64,000 nucleotides of DNA from Lachnospiraceae bacterium A2 (GCA_000403315.2 KE159636.1:1083358-1147357); one strand, 5' to 3'. Numbered from the stretch's first letter, positions 34,378 to 43,943 are shown. The notes: generated by a model from the sequence alone, not told the origin. Translations and numbers: made by a program.

Positions 34378-36066
34378 ATGGCAAGAACATCAAAAAAAGC
34401 GAAGGAAATACAGCAGTCTGTAAAAATGGCGGAGTGTATCTGGAACGCCGGCATTTATGCCAGATTATCCGTGGATATGCATGACCGGAAAAATGAATCC
34501 ATAGATACACAGATTGAGATTGCAAAAGAGTATATTGGGAAATCTGAAAATATTGTGCTTGCAGAGTGCTATACGGATTTAGGAAAAACCGGAACAAATT
34601 TTGAACGTGAGGGATTTGAAAAGCTGATGGCCGACATCCGGCGGCATAAGATTAACTGTGTGATTGTAAAAGATTTCTCAAGATTTGGACGTAATTATAT
34701 AGAAACAGGAAACTACATAGAGAAAATCTTTCCATTTTTTAATGTCAGGTTTATTTCTGTGTCTGATGGGTATGACAGCCACCGGACACAGGGGGAAAAC
34801 GATGTCCTTATGATTCATCTGAAAAATGTGGTGAATGAACTGTATGCCAGAGATTGTGCAGAAAAAGTAAGGACAATTAAAAGGTCAAAGATGGAGCAGG
34901 GCTGCTATGTGGGAGGAGTTCCCTCCTATGGTTATCATGGCAAGTGGATCAATGGGAAGAAGGTTCTTTTTCCAGAAGAAGGCGCATGCGATGTAGTAAG
35001 AAAGATATATCATCTGTTTGATGAAGGGAAAGGAATCAGACAAATTATTTTATGGCTGTATGAGCAGCATGTTCATAGGCCCAGTGAATACAAAAGGGTC
35101 GGGCATGTATATAGTGAAGAAGGAGAATTGTTGAAACAATGGTCGGATCAGACAATAAGAACAATTCTCACAAACCCTGTGTATATCGGTACATTAGTGC
35201 AGATCCGGGCAGGCGATAAGATTTACCGCAACGGGGAAAGGCATCATATTGAACCGGATGAAGTGGTTGCGGTAGAGCATACCCATGAACCGATTATCAG
35301 TGAGGACTTATTTTACCGTGTTTCAACTAAGATGGAAGAAAAAAGAAAGGCAGAACTGCAGAAGAAAAGACTGCCCGAAGATACTTTGCCGGAGGATATT
35401 TATAAGGATTTGATTTATTGCGGCGAGTGTGGTGGAAAACTGAGAAGAATATGTGGATTAAATAAGAAATCCTATCAGGTATCCATAAGGTCATATTCTT
35501 ATGGATGCCCGAAGATACAGAGAATTGATGCGTTAAAATGCGACAGCCATTTTATATCATTCCATGCACTCAATCGGATTCTACTGGAAACACTGCGAAA
35601 AGAATTTCATCTGTCAGGAGTCCGTATGAAAACATTGGTAGATTATAACAGGAAACAGGCAGAACAAAAAGAAAAAAATGCAGAAAAAAGAAAGGGAGAT
35701 ATTCAGGCACGTATCCAGGATTTGGATATTGAAATGAGTTCCATTTACATACAGTACAGAGCAGGCAGAATAGACAAGGAAGCATTTCTGAACTTGAAAG
35801 TAAGCAGGGAAACAGAAAAAAGCAATCTGATAAAGGAGTTGTCAAAACAGGAAATCAATGTGCAGCATATCAGAAAAGAAGCAGAAGAAATGAATCAGTT
35901 TATCCGCTGCCTGTGGAAAGGGAAGGATAGTACAGAACTTGACAGTCAGGCAGTGCGCTGTCTGGTGAAAAAGATTACCGTCTATAAAGACAGACGTGTG
36001 GAGATATTATTCAATTTCAGTAAAGAGCAGATAGAACGGTGCAGGAAGGAGGCGCATGGCAGATGA
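34378..36066 (+). CDS. Serine recombinase 2
   Basis: A 562-residue large serine recombinase. The catalytic Ser is in IYARLSVDM (about residue 33), with KDFSRFGRNYIETG near 105, a recombinase domain with PSYGYHGKWINGKK, a zinc ribbon (CGECGGK), and a DUF4368-like C-terminus. The stop overlaps the start of the third recombinase (ATGA), so they are co-transcribed. Sets of two or three different serine recombinases acting together are known in some clostridial and staphylococcal elements. Confidence 0.92.
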   Translation: MARTSKKAKEIQQSVKMAECIWNAGIYARLSVDMHDRKNESIDTQIEIAKEYIGKSENIVLAECYTDLGKTGTNFEREGFEKLMADIRRHKINCVIVKDFSRFGRNYIETGNYIEKIFPFFNVRFISVSDGYDSHRTQGENDVLMIHLKNVVNELYARDCAEKVRTIKRSKMEQGCYVGGVPSYGYHGKWINGKKVLFPEEGACDVVRKIYHLFDEGKGIRQIILWLYEQHVHRPSEYKRVGHVYSEEGELLKQWSDQTIRTILTNPVYIGTLVQIRAGDKIYRNGERHHIEPDEVVAVEHTHEPIISEDLFYRVSTKMEEKRKAELQKKRLPEDTLPEDIYKDLIYCGECGGKLRRICGLNKKSYQVSIRSYSYGCPKIQRIDALKCDSHFISFHALNRILLETLRKEFHLSGVRMKTLVDYNRKQAEQKEKNAEKRKGDIQARIQDLDIEMSSIYIQYRAGRIDKEAFLNLKVSRETEKSNLIKELSKQEINVQHIRKEAEEMNQFIRCLWKGKDSTELDSQAVRCLVKKITVYKDRRVEILFNFSKEQIERCRKEAHGR

Positions 36067-37688
36067 AACGTAAAACGGTGATTGCAATTTATATGCGTTT
36101 ATCCCAGGATGACGGTGATCCTAATGCAGAGAGCAACAGCATTGTGAATCAAAGGCATCTGCTATATTCCTATGTAGAAAAGAATTTTGAGGACTATGAG
36201 CTTTTGGAATTTCAAGATGACGGATATACGGGAGCTAATTTTTCAAGGCCAGGCGTTTCAAAACTGTTAGAGAGGGTAAGGAATGGAGAAGTAGACTGTA
36301 TTATCGTAAAAGATTTATCCAGATTTTCCAGAGATTATATTGAGATTGGTGCATATCTGGAACAGATATTCCCATTTGCCGGGGTAAGGTTCATTGCAGT
36401 GAATGACAGGTATGACAGCAACCGGTTCAAGGGGGACGTGGCAGGACTTGACACATCCTTTAAGAATCTTATGAATGATCTGTATTGTAAGGATATATCT
36501 GTAAAAGTGAAATCAGCGCTGAAAATGAAAAAAGAAAATGGGATCTATGCAAATGGCAGTTGTACGTTTGGCTATCGCAAAGACCCAAAGGACAGGCATA
36601 AGTTATTGATTGACGAAGAAGAAGCCGTTATTGTAAGAAGAATATTCCAAATGACTTTGGATGGCATATCTTCACATAAAATCGCACAGACATTCAACGA
36701 AGAAGGTGTAAAAACACCGATAGAATATAAAATAGAACGGAGGATTGCGACCATGACGCCTAAGGGCAAAAGATTTGAGTGGAGTGGTTCTGCCATCTGC
36801 CAGATGCTCCGGAACGCGACTTATGTTGGGGATATTGTGTATGATAAATATGAAACGCCGGAAGTCAGCGGCAAATCAAGATTAAAGCCACGGAGCGAAT
36901 GGAAAGTCTTTCGGGATCACCATGAAGCAATCATTGACCGTGATACGTTTGAGTATATCCAGAAAAGCAGGGGAGTGAAAAATGCTGTGAAGCATAAACG
37001 GCATCCTTTGATTGGCAAGATGGAATGTGGGTATTGCCATAAATCATTGAAAATCGAACACACGAAAAATCCATATTTCTTCTGTGGAAATAAATATGTG
37101 ACACAGTATGAGGGGTGTGTGGATCGGATCAATGTGCAGTTTTTGGAGGAATATCTGTTATTTCGCCTGCAGGAAGAAGCAGAGCGGCAAGCAGATCTGT
37201 ACGCTGTCTGCATGGAAGTAAAGAATAGGATGGGGCAGGAACTGGAAGTATTGTATGAGAGAAAAAGGCGGGAAAATGAAAAGCTGAAAGATTTACAGAC
37301 AGCGCAGACTTCTATATACGAACAATATGTATTCAAAGAGAAGAACAGGGCTGATTATATAGAGGAAAAGAGAGAATTTGAAAAGCAGGAAGATCATTGC
37401 ATAGACTTGATAGATGATTTAGAGAAGCGCATAAAAACACTAAGAGAGAGGGTTCCTGAATCAGGGGCGGATGTATATGAATATCTGCAGAACCATAGTT
37501 TTACGGAGCTTACCCAGGAAGTAGTGGATAAATTTGTAAAAAGGATTGTGGTTTATGATGAACGGAATTTAGAGGTGGAATGGAAGTTTTCAGAGGATTT
37601 GCCGGAGAAAGTCCGAGAGTATCAGCTTGCACATCTGCAACACCAGATAAAGGATAAAATTGGCAATACTGTGACACACACTGTATGA
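36063..37688 (+). CDS. Serine recombinase 3
   Basis: A 541-residue large serine recombinase starting MKRKTVIAIYMRLSQDDGD, with the catalytic Ser in YMRLS (about residue 13). KDLSRFSRDYIEIG, a recombinase domain, zinc ribbon (CGYCHK and FCGN) and a coiled coil follow. ATG 36063 is chosen over 36039 because AGGAGG lies 10 bp upstream and it overlaps the stop of recombinase 2. It is the last gene before the right junction at about 37.77 kb. Confidence 0.92.
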   Translation: MKRKTVIAIYMRLSQDDGDPNAESNSIVNQRHLLYSYVEKNFEDYELLEFQDDGYTGANFSRPGVSKLLERVRNGEVDCIIVKDLSRFSRDYIEIGAYLEQIFPFAGVRFIAVNDRYDSNRFKGDVAGLDTSFKNLMNDLYCKDISVKVKSALKMKKENGIYANGSCTFGYRKDPKDRHKLLIDEEEAVIVRRIFQMTLDGISSHKIAQTFNEEGVKTPIEYKIERRIATMTPKGKRFEWSGSAICQMLRNATYVGDIVYDKYETPEVSGKSRLKPRSEWKVFRDHHEAIIDRDTFEYIQKSRGVKNAVKHKRHPLIGKMECGYCHKSLKIEHTKNPYFFCGNKYVTQYEGCVDRINVQFLEEYLLFRLQEEAERQADLYAVCMEVKNRMGQELEVLYERKRRENEKLKDLQTAQTSIYEQYVFKEKNRADYIEEKREFEKQEDHCIDLIDDLEKRIKTLRERVPESGADVYEYLQNHSFTELTQEVVDKFVKRIVVYDERNLEVEWKFSEDLPEKVREYQLAHLQHQIKDKIGNTVTHTV

Positions 37689-37768
37689 AATTGAGAATTT
37701 TTTATGAAAATGCGTCAGTTTGAATAAAAAAGATAAAAAAACTCCTTTGCACACTCTTGACATGAAAG

Positions 37769-37921
37769 GGAATTGTAGAAGGGAATGATCCGTATCTGTA
37801 TGGAGAAAAAGTGAAAGCCTATCTGATCAGGGGTGCAAAGCACCTGCCTATTTTGCAGGAGTATCCCAACCCACAGCTTGGCTGGGGCGTGCTGTGCTTA
37901 CGGGACAGCCTGCCGGGATAG
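37769..37921 (+). pseudogene. 3' remnant of an S8 (subtilisin-like) peptidase gene
   Basis: The 50 codons to the stop at 37919-37921 read GIVEGNDPYLYGEKVKAYLI, then RGAKHLP, YPNPQLGWG and LCLRDSLPG. This is the C-terminal end of a clostridial S8 peptidase. A stop lies just before the remnant (37763), so the 5' part was removed or displaced, probably by insertion of the recombinase-bearing element. Confidence 0.82.
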
Positions 37922-37944
37922 TTTGTGTTCCAAAGAAAAATGCC

Positions 37945-37991
37945 ATATAGATCCAGCAAAGATTGAGGTTTGAGATTTGTTGGATCTATAT
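37945..37991 (+). repeat. 16-bp stem hairpin after the S8 remnant
   Basis: Arms ATATAGATCCAGCAAA (37945-37960) and TTTGTTGGATCTATAT (37976-37991) pair completely with one G-U pair on the plus strand. No T run follows, so it is a processed-end or weak terminator candidate. Confidence 0.6.
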
Positions 37992-38126
37992 AGTTATTAT
38001 AGGGAATGTTGTATTTCAAACATTTTTCTATAAGATGTACGGATGGGGGAGTCAGGATATATCATTAGACATATTTTGTAAACTAAAGTATAATATTGGA
38101 AAAATAATGTGCAAAGGAGAAAGGCG

Positions 38127-41100
38127 ATGGGGTATCAGGAGAATAAAATATGGAAAAGATTAGAGGAGATCTGTGTCAATTCTAGCGAACTGGGAAATAT
38201 TATAGAAATGTGTGACAGCGCCATTGAATTGGTGAAAACAATCAGAGATACATTTCCAGATTATACTTTACATGACGAAACGCATATTTGTAATGTAATC
38301 AACTGGATGGAGCAGATTCTGGGTGACTCTGGGATTGAGATGTTATCGGCCGGAGAATGCTCCATGCTGATTTTAGCGGCATGTTATCATGATGTCGGTA
38401 TGTGTTATACGAAAGAGCAAAGAGAAAAGGAACTAAAAAGCCACCGTTTTACAGAGTATCTTGAGAAAAATCCCAAGGAATATTTAATGGTAAAAAGGAG
38501 TAAAGAAACTGGCGAAGAGATTCCCAAAGGAATTCAAATAGAGTATTTCAGAAAGATACATCCTCAAAGAGTAGATGAATTATTACCTGAGAACTGGGAA
38601 ATAAATACGGTAAGAAGAGATAAATTAGCAGCAATTTGTAAAAGCCATGGAGAGAAGATTGAAAGTTGCAAAGACGAATTACTATATGATGGATTTCTGG
38701 AAACGGATCACGTTTTGTGTGCAATATTGCTGAGGCTGGCAGATGTTCTGGACTTTGATATGAGCAGGGCGCCCCATATTTTATATGAATTTCAGAAAAT
38801 AAGTACAACTGGAAATCCATCAGCAGAGACAGAATGGAAAAAGCATCAGGCATCAAATGGATTCAAGCTGATGCAGGAAAACAGAACGCTGGTCTATCGC
38901 GCCGTTTGTGAGGATATGCAAGATGAGTATACGATAATGAATTTCTTGGATTATGTAGATGAAGAACTGGAAAACTGTAGTTTAAAATTAAAACAATACG
39001 GTCATGCAAAGTGGAAGTCGATAAATATTCCCAAGAAAGCTGAAAGATATATAGAAAGGCGGGGATATCAGACCGGAGAATATCGCTTAACACTGGAAGC
39101 AGACAATGTATTAAATTTGTTGATGGGAGACGATTTATACAGCGCGGATGTAACCTTTATCAGGGAGCTGCTGCAAAATGCATTAGATGCTGTGAGGGCA
39201 AGAAGAGCGGTGGATTACAGATGGAACTGGGAAGAAGAGAACCAGATAATAGTAAGCGGTTGGAGTGACAAAGAGGAAAATCAATGGTTTAGGATAGATG
39301 ATTCAGGGATAGGTATGGATGAACCGGCGATTATGAATTATTTCCTCAGGGTTGGGCGTTCTTATTATCAGTCTGATGAGTTTAAGAAATTAAAGTATGA
39401 TAATAAAAAAAATTATGATTTTACGCCCATAAGCAAGTTTGGAATTGGAATTCTTTCTTGCTTTTTGAAAGGAGACCGTATGGAGGTCAGTACGAGGCGC
39501 TTCAACAGCGGTGAAGGTATTCGTTTTTCTATGAAAGGAACGAAAGGCTATTATAGCCTTGCAGTGGAAGAAAAGGGTGACCAGGGAACGTCTATGCCAT
39601 GTGCAGATGTTGAGGAAGTGGAAAATTTTCGTCAGAGTGTCGGCACCTCTATTGCAGTCAGGATAAAGGAGCCCCTTTCAAATAATATTGGAAGCTCGCT
39701 AAAGTCATATCTATGTTATCCAGATGTTCCAGTTTATTATAAAAAAGGAGCTGAGACTTTTTCATTCCCGACCGAGCAGGAATTAATGGAGTTTGTGAGG
39801 AAAAAGAAAGAGATAAAGATTCCGCTTCCAGAGGAATTTCTCCGGGAACTCTGTGCTAAAATGCCGGAAATAATCTGGGAGGAACCTCCCTATATATGTA
39901 TGACATGTGTTCCACTTGATGAAATATCACAATCGCCTTTTATAAGCGGAGCCAAATTTACGATTGGCATCGTAGAAAAACATAACGAGTTACAGTCGAT
40001 GGTGATCGATGGGGTGAAGATTCAACAGGAATTAGTGGTAAGCCTGAAGATTACCAAAAGTTTAATTGAAGTTCAGATGATTTGCACAACTGTCGATTCC
40101 TGCCATGATATGATAGGATTGACAGAGTTTGAACATTGGTATGGTGATCGGAATGATTATAAGGATTTAAAGAATCTTTTCCTTAGGATAAATTCAGATG
40201 AAGTCCATGTAGAGGCGGCTATTTCCTTTCTGGTAAATGAGGATTTAAATAAAGCCATGGAACGATTTATTCTGCCAAGATGTGATTCTGGAGCGAAATA
40301 TATCAATAATAACAGAGTCGACAAAGCATATAATGGAATATGTGTTGAAACGGCATGGGAGAATGCTTATGGATTTGAGGAAAGCTGGTTTGAGTATACA
40401 GTTCTTCTGTTGTCAGGGGAATTCCAGCCTGCTTTGGGAATCAGCAGGGAGAATGTGCGGTGGTTCCCAATGAAAGCGGCAGGTTACATAGAATTAGTGG
40501 GAAGAAAAATTTTTAGCGGCGGATTGGGGTGTCAGTATCCCTCTTATTATGGAAATATGGAATACGGCAGATTTACAGACTTGCTCGATGATGCAGAGTT
40601 TTGTGTACAAGCTGAAAAAATATTGGAATGCAGATCTGGAGTGAGTATCAAAGATATGAAAGATAAAATGGCTTTATCATCTGGAAAAGAAGAAATAGCC
40701 GTTACCGGATTCTGGGATATATTTTATGATTACGATGAACCCCGATTATATTTTCTGAAAATTTTTAAGAGAGTATTATTGCAAACAGAGTTTGAAATAA
40801 GCTGGGATTTTAACAGGAATGGAGCGATAGGATATTTTATAACAGGAATGCGGAAAACTCCTGTCTCAGCGGTGGAAAGAGAGTTTTTGCCGATGACGTT
40901 TGTCCATTCTTTCAATAACAATACCACACTATTAACCAATGCAGATAACATGGGCAGATGCGCATTGAACGCAGAACATCCGTTTTCAGCTTGGCTGATG
41001 AAGAATGCAGAGTTTTTAGCAATACGATACAAATCACTTTGGAAAAGGATAAGGAAAAATATTTGTCTATTGGATTCAGAACATATGAAAACAGAAATTC

Positions 41101-41192
41101 ATAATTTCTTGAAAGAAATCCAGAAGAGAGGAGAAATATATATACCAGATAATGTTTGGGTAAAGGATGAAGACTTTTTAGAACGATTTTAG
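38127..41192 (+). CDS. HD-domain plus GHKL (Hsp90-like) ATPase protein, candidate defence effector
   Basis: A 1021-residue soluble protein (start ATG 38127, AAAGGAG 8 bp upstream). Residues about 40-215 form an HD phosphohydrolase domain: TLHDETH, the HD doublet (His88-Asp89) in ACYHDVGM, SHG and a distal Asp in LRLADVLDFD. Residues about 320-480 form a Bergerat-fold ATPase: N-box ELLQNALDAV (Glu347, Asn351), G1 DDSGIGMD and G2 SKFGIGILS. About 500 C-terminal residues have no recognised motif. All catalytic signatures of both domains are intact. It stands alone between element remnants with a RhuM gene downstream. A nucleotide-directed stress or anti-phage role is inferred; I do not know a characterised system with this exact layout. 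Confidence 0.8.
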   Translation: MGYQENKIWKRLEEICVNSSELGNIIEMCDSAIELVKTIRDTFPDYTLHDETHICNVINWMEQILGDSGIEMLSAGECSMLILAACYHDVGMCYTKEQREKELKSHRFTEYLEKNPKEYLMVKRSKETGEEIPKGIQIEYFRKIHPQRVDELLPENWEINTVRRDKLAAICKSHGEKIESCKDELLYDGFLETDHVLCAILLRLADVLDFDMSRAPHILYEFQKISTTGNPSAETEWKKHQASNGFKLMQENRTLVYRAVCEDMQDEYTIMNFLDYVDEELENCSLKLKQYGHAKWKSINIPKKAERYIERRGYQTGEYRLTLEADNVLNLLMGDDLYSADVTFIRELLQNALDAVRARRAVDYRWNWEEENQIIVSGWSDKEENQWFRIDDSGIGMDEPAIMNYFLRVGRSYYQSDEFKKLKYDNKKNYDFTPISKFGIGILSCFLKGDRMEVSTRRFNSGEGIRFSMKGTKGYYSLAVEEKGDQGTSMPCADVEEVENFRQSVGTSIAVRIKEPLSNNIGSSLKSYLCYPDVPVYYKKGAETFSFPTEQELMEFVRKKKEIKIPLPEEFLRELCAKMPEIIWEEPPYICMTCVPLDEISQSPFISGAKFTIGIVEKHNELQSMVIDGVKIQQELVVSLKITKSLIEVQMICTTVDSCHDMIGLTEFEHWYGDRNDYKDLKNLFLRINSDEVHVEAAISFLVNEDLNKAMERFILPRCDSGAKYINNNRVDKAYNGICVETAWENAYGFEESWFEYTVLLLSGEFQPALGISRENVRWFPMKAAGYIELVGRKIFSGGLGCQYPSYYGNMEYGRFTDLLDDAEFCVQAEKILECRSGVSIKDMKDKMALSSGKEEIAVTGFWDIFYDYDEPRLYFLKIFKRVLLQTEFEISWDFNRNGAIGYFITGMRKTPVSAVEREFLPMTFVHSFNNNTTLLTNADNMGRCALNAEHPFSAWLMKNAEFLAIRYKSLWKRIRKNICLLDSEHMKTEIHNFLKEIQKRGEIYIPDNVWVKDEDFLERF

Positions 41193-41467
41193 TAAATAGT
41201 TTCTGTTATACTAATTCCGCTAATGCACGAAGAAAAGATTCCATTACGGTCAAAAAGAGAGGAATTCCAAAGAAAATTATGGTTTATCCGGCAATGTGGG
41301 CTGAACCCCTCGAAGAGGGTGTGATACATATTAGCGATTTCTGTATTAAATATGCATGGCCTTATGCAGTTCAGAAAAATATTGAAAATTTTCGATATAT
41401 GTAGTTTATGGATTAGAAAGATTAAGATAGCAGTAATAAAGCTGCCATAATAAGGATAGGTGATTTT
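41193..41467 (+). other. Gap with an orphan open frame
   Basis: One frame is open to a stop at about 41404 without a start and reads GIPKKIMVYPAMWAEPLEEG, HISDFCIKYAWPYAVQKN. It looks like the C-terminal part of some protein, perhaps a remnant, but I cannot identify it. Nothing else is evident. Confidence 0.35.
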
Positions 41468-42481
41468 ATGGACAAAAAAATTCAGATTAGAAACAGTACT
41501 GTTGATTTTCTTGTATTTACAAAACAGAATGGGGAAGATGGTATAGAGGTCAGGATTCATGATGAAGATGTGTGGCTGACACAAAAGAGTATGGCTCAGC
41601 TTTTCGACTGCTCAACAGATAATATTAGCTTACATTTGAAAAATATTTTTGCCAGTGGAGAGCTGAGTCCAGAAGCAGTTACCGAGAAATCCTCGGCAAC
41701 TGCTTCTGATGGTAAAAAATATAGGATGAAATTTTATAATCTTGATGCGATTATCTCTGTGGGTTATAGAATTAATTCGATTCGTGCAACCCAATTCAGG
41801 CAGTGGGCAACGAAAGTATTGAAAACTTTTACTATTCAAGGGTATGTGCTGGATAAAAAGCGTCTTGAAAATGGTCAGATATTTGGTGAGGAATATTTTG
41901 AGCATTTGCTTGATGAAATCAGGGAGATTCGCGCAAGTGAGCGAAAATTTTATCAAAAGATAACAGATATCTATGCGACAGCAGTGGACTATTCGCCTAC
42001 GGCAGCTACTTCAAAAGTTTTTTTTGCTATGGTGCAGAACAAGCTGCATTATGCAATTCATCAACATACGGCTGCAGAAGTAATTGCAGAGCGTGCAGAC
42101 CATAGAAAAGAGCATATGGGATTGACCTCCTGGAAAAATGCCCCAACGGGTAAAATAGTGAAAGCAGATGTAAGTATTGAAAAAAATTATTTGACGAGTG
42201 AAGAATTGCAGGATTTAAACCAGTTTGTTACTATGTATCTTGACTATGCAGAAAGACAGGCGAGGCGGAAGATTCCCATGACAATGGAAGATTGGGCGAA
42301 AAGACTGGATATATTTCTTGAATTCAATGAGGAAGAAATATTGAGAAATAAAGGAAAGGTATCTGCTGAAATTGCCAAAAGTTTTGCAGAAAGTGAATTT
42401 GAAAAGTATAGAGTTATTCAGGATGGGTTGTATCAAAGTGATTTTGATAAATTATTGTTGGGAATTGAAAATGGAGGGTAG
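41468..42481 (+). CDS. RhuM family protein
   Basis: A 337-residue protein with the RhuM signature: IEVRIHDEDVWLTQKSMAQL, LHLKNIFASGEL, and RQWATKVLKTFTIQGYVLD. The C-terminal part has QNKLHYAIHQHTAAEVI and a helical tail. RhuM proteins are widespread on genomic islands; the founding Salmonella protein is a virulence-linked factor of unknown biochemistry. The winged-helix-like N-terminus suggests DNA binding. It is the only complete neighbour of the HD/GHKL gene. Confidence 0.92.
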   Translation: MDKKIQIRNSTVDFLVFTKQNGEDGIEVRIHDEDVWLTQKSMAQLFDCSTDNISLHLKNIFASGELSPEAVTEKSSATASDGKKYRMKFYNLDAIISVGYRINSIRATQFRQWATKVLKTFTIQGYVLDKKRLENGQIFGEEYFEHLLDEIREIRASERKFYQKITDIYATAVDYSPTAATSKVFFAMVQNKLHYAIHQHTAAEVIAERADHRKEHMGLTSWKNAPTGKIVKADVSIEKNYLTSEELQDLNQFVTMYLDYAERQARRKIPMTMEDWAKRLDIFLEFNEEEILRNKGKVSAEIAKSFAESEFEKYRVIQDGLYQSDFDKLLLGIENGG

Positions 42482-42503
42482 GAAGATTTTAGTTTTGAAA
42501 ACA

Positions 42504-42558
42504 ACTTAGCAATAACTTCCCATCAATTTTTACTATACTTAGCAATTATTTTCCATCA
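42504..42558 (+). repeat. Pair of 22-bp direct repeats
   Basis: ACTTAGCAATAACTTCCCATCA (42504-42525) and ACTTAGCAATTATTTTCCATCA (42537-42558) differ at three positions and start 33 bp apart. They lie just after rhuM and before the second S8 remnant, as expected for recombinase arm or core sites at an element end. Confidence 0.6.
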
Positions 42559-42638
42559 CCCTAACGAAGTTATGCGGGGTTGCGGACTTTTGGCCTCTAA
42601 AAAGTGAAAAAAGTTCGTGACAATTACTTGACATCAAC

Positions 42639-42680
42639 GGGCTGGGGCGTGCTGTGTCTGAGGGACAGTTTGCCAGGGTG
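42639..42680 (+). pseudogene. Second S8 peptidase 3' remnant
   Basis: Thirteen codons GWGVLCLRDSLPG then TGA repeat the end of the remnant at 37769-37921 with synonymous differences, so they come from a paralogue rather than a recent copy. The preceding CTTGACATCAAC resembles the sequence before the first remnant. Confidence 0.7.
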
Positions 42681-42862
42681 AAAAGTAAAATGATAATTTG
42701 CTGAATGTGATATAAGTACAATTATTTTTTACAATTTGGAGTTAAGTTATTCAACAAATAATGTCATTATTTGTCGAATCAGACTGTAGACAAAGCCCCA
42801 CTTTTGCATGATTTTGCTATTATTAGAACCGCTTTTCTGCTATAATAAATAACAGAAGGGCG

Positions 42863-43450
42863 GTGTTTTTTATGATGACGAAAAATGCAGATAAGAAAAG
42901 AGAACAGATGCTGATGTTCTGCATGGATGACATAGTACCCCAGAATCACATGCTTCGATGGATTGATAAAGCCATTGATTGGAACTTTATTTATGACTTA
43001 GTAGAAGAAAAATATTATCCTGATAACGGACGACCCAATATGGACCCAGTTATGCTCATAAAAATCCCATTTATATCAGTACCTCTATGGAATAAAAAGC
43101 ATGCGGCAAACAATGAAAGAGATTGAAGTAAATGTTGCCTATCGCTGGTTTCTGGGATTGGATATGATGGACCCAGTTCCTCATTTCTCCACATTTGGAA
43201 AAAACTATACGCGCCGTTTTAAAGACACCGACCTTTTTGAACAGATATTTTCCAGGATTCTTGAAGAGTGCATGAAGTACAAGCTTGTAGATACCAACCA
43301 GATATTCGTTGATCCCACGCATGTAAAATCTTGTGCTAATAGTAAAAAAATAATGAGAAAAGTTACCCATGAACAGGCTCTTTGGTATGAAGATGAGTTA
43401 AAAAAAGAAATCGAGCAGGATCGCCTGGCTCCAAAGCCGTTTTTAAGGGC
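42863..43450 (+). pseudogene. IS1182-family transposase, frameshifted and truncated
   Basis: The N-terminal part reads DDIVPQNHMLRWIDKAIDW and NGRPNMDPVMLIKI. A +1 shift near 43070 then moves to the frame QYLYGIKSMRQTMKEIEVNV, followed by RWFLGLDMMDPVPHFSTFGK and VDTNQIFVDPTHVKSCAN. Sequence similarity ends at about 43448, where unrelated DNA begins, so the C-terminal half with most of the DDE catalytic core is gone. The IS end with AAAGCCCCACTTTTGCATG lies near 42793. Confidence 0.85.
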
Positions 43451-43462
43451 ATATGGCGTATC

Positions 43463-43768
43463 TTATTCCTCAGCTTCCACGCCTTTTCTCAGCCCCGGGG
43501 AAACAAGCAGGCTGACCGTATCCTTGATGCCACACATATAAGAGATGTCGGCATAGCTCTGGTTGGATGATAAGGTACATGCCACATAATCGTTTATTAC
43601 CTTTTTCTGCCCTTTGGTTAGGTCAAGATTCTCGTACCGTTTCTCCAGTTCCTTTTCATCCCTGCGGTCATTGAGATAGATTTTGTTTGCCCACGCTAAA
43701 GCATCCCTGCTGCGATCCATGAAATTCCCCATGCCTTTCTTAATTAAGTCTTCAATCAGCTTATTCAT
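43463..43768 (-). CDS. Small DUF6809-like protein
   Basis: A 101-residue helical protein beginning MNKLIEDLIKKGMGNFMDRS with YENLDLTKGQKKVINDYVAC and ISYMCGIKDTV, similar to what I recall of DUF6809 proteins. ATG 43768 has AAAGGAG upstream, so it is probably expressed. It lies between the truncated IS1182 and the IS256 relic and ends where the IS1182 similarity stops. Function unknown. Confidence 0.6.
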   Translation of the reverse strand: MNKLIEDLIKKGMGNFMDRSRDALAWANKIYLNDRRDEKELEKRYENLDLTKGQKKVINDYVACTLSSNQSYADISYMCGIKDTVSLLVSPGLRKGVEAEE

Positions 43769-43852
43769 TTGCGTCTCCTTTCGATGGTTTATTTCACAAA
43801 TGTACCCGTGTTCTTTTTTTCACAGACTGTAAAAGGGCGATAAAAAAGGCGT

Positions 43853-43895
43853 AAAAAAACAGACTACCCGGCTGAAAACCGGGCAATCCGTCTGT
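43853..43895 (-). terminator. Nested hairpin terminator
   Basis: ACAGAC (43859-43864) pairs with GTCTGT (43890-43895), enclosing CCCGG/CCGGG, and is followed on the minus strand by seven T. It separates the IS256 relic from the small minus-strand gene. Confidence 0.7.
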
Positions 43896-43943
43896 TAAGG
43901 TGAAGAGTAGTAAGCTAGGTAGTGTAAATAAGTTTGTGTTTTT

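Noticed and set aside
43463..43768. Reading the small minus-strand gene as part of IS1182 or IS256
   Set aside because: It has its own RBS and terminator context and no similarity to transposases; it lies between the two relics.
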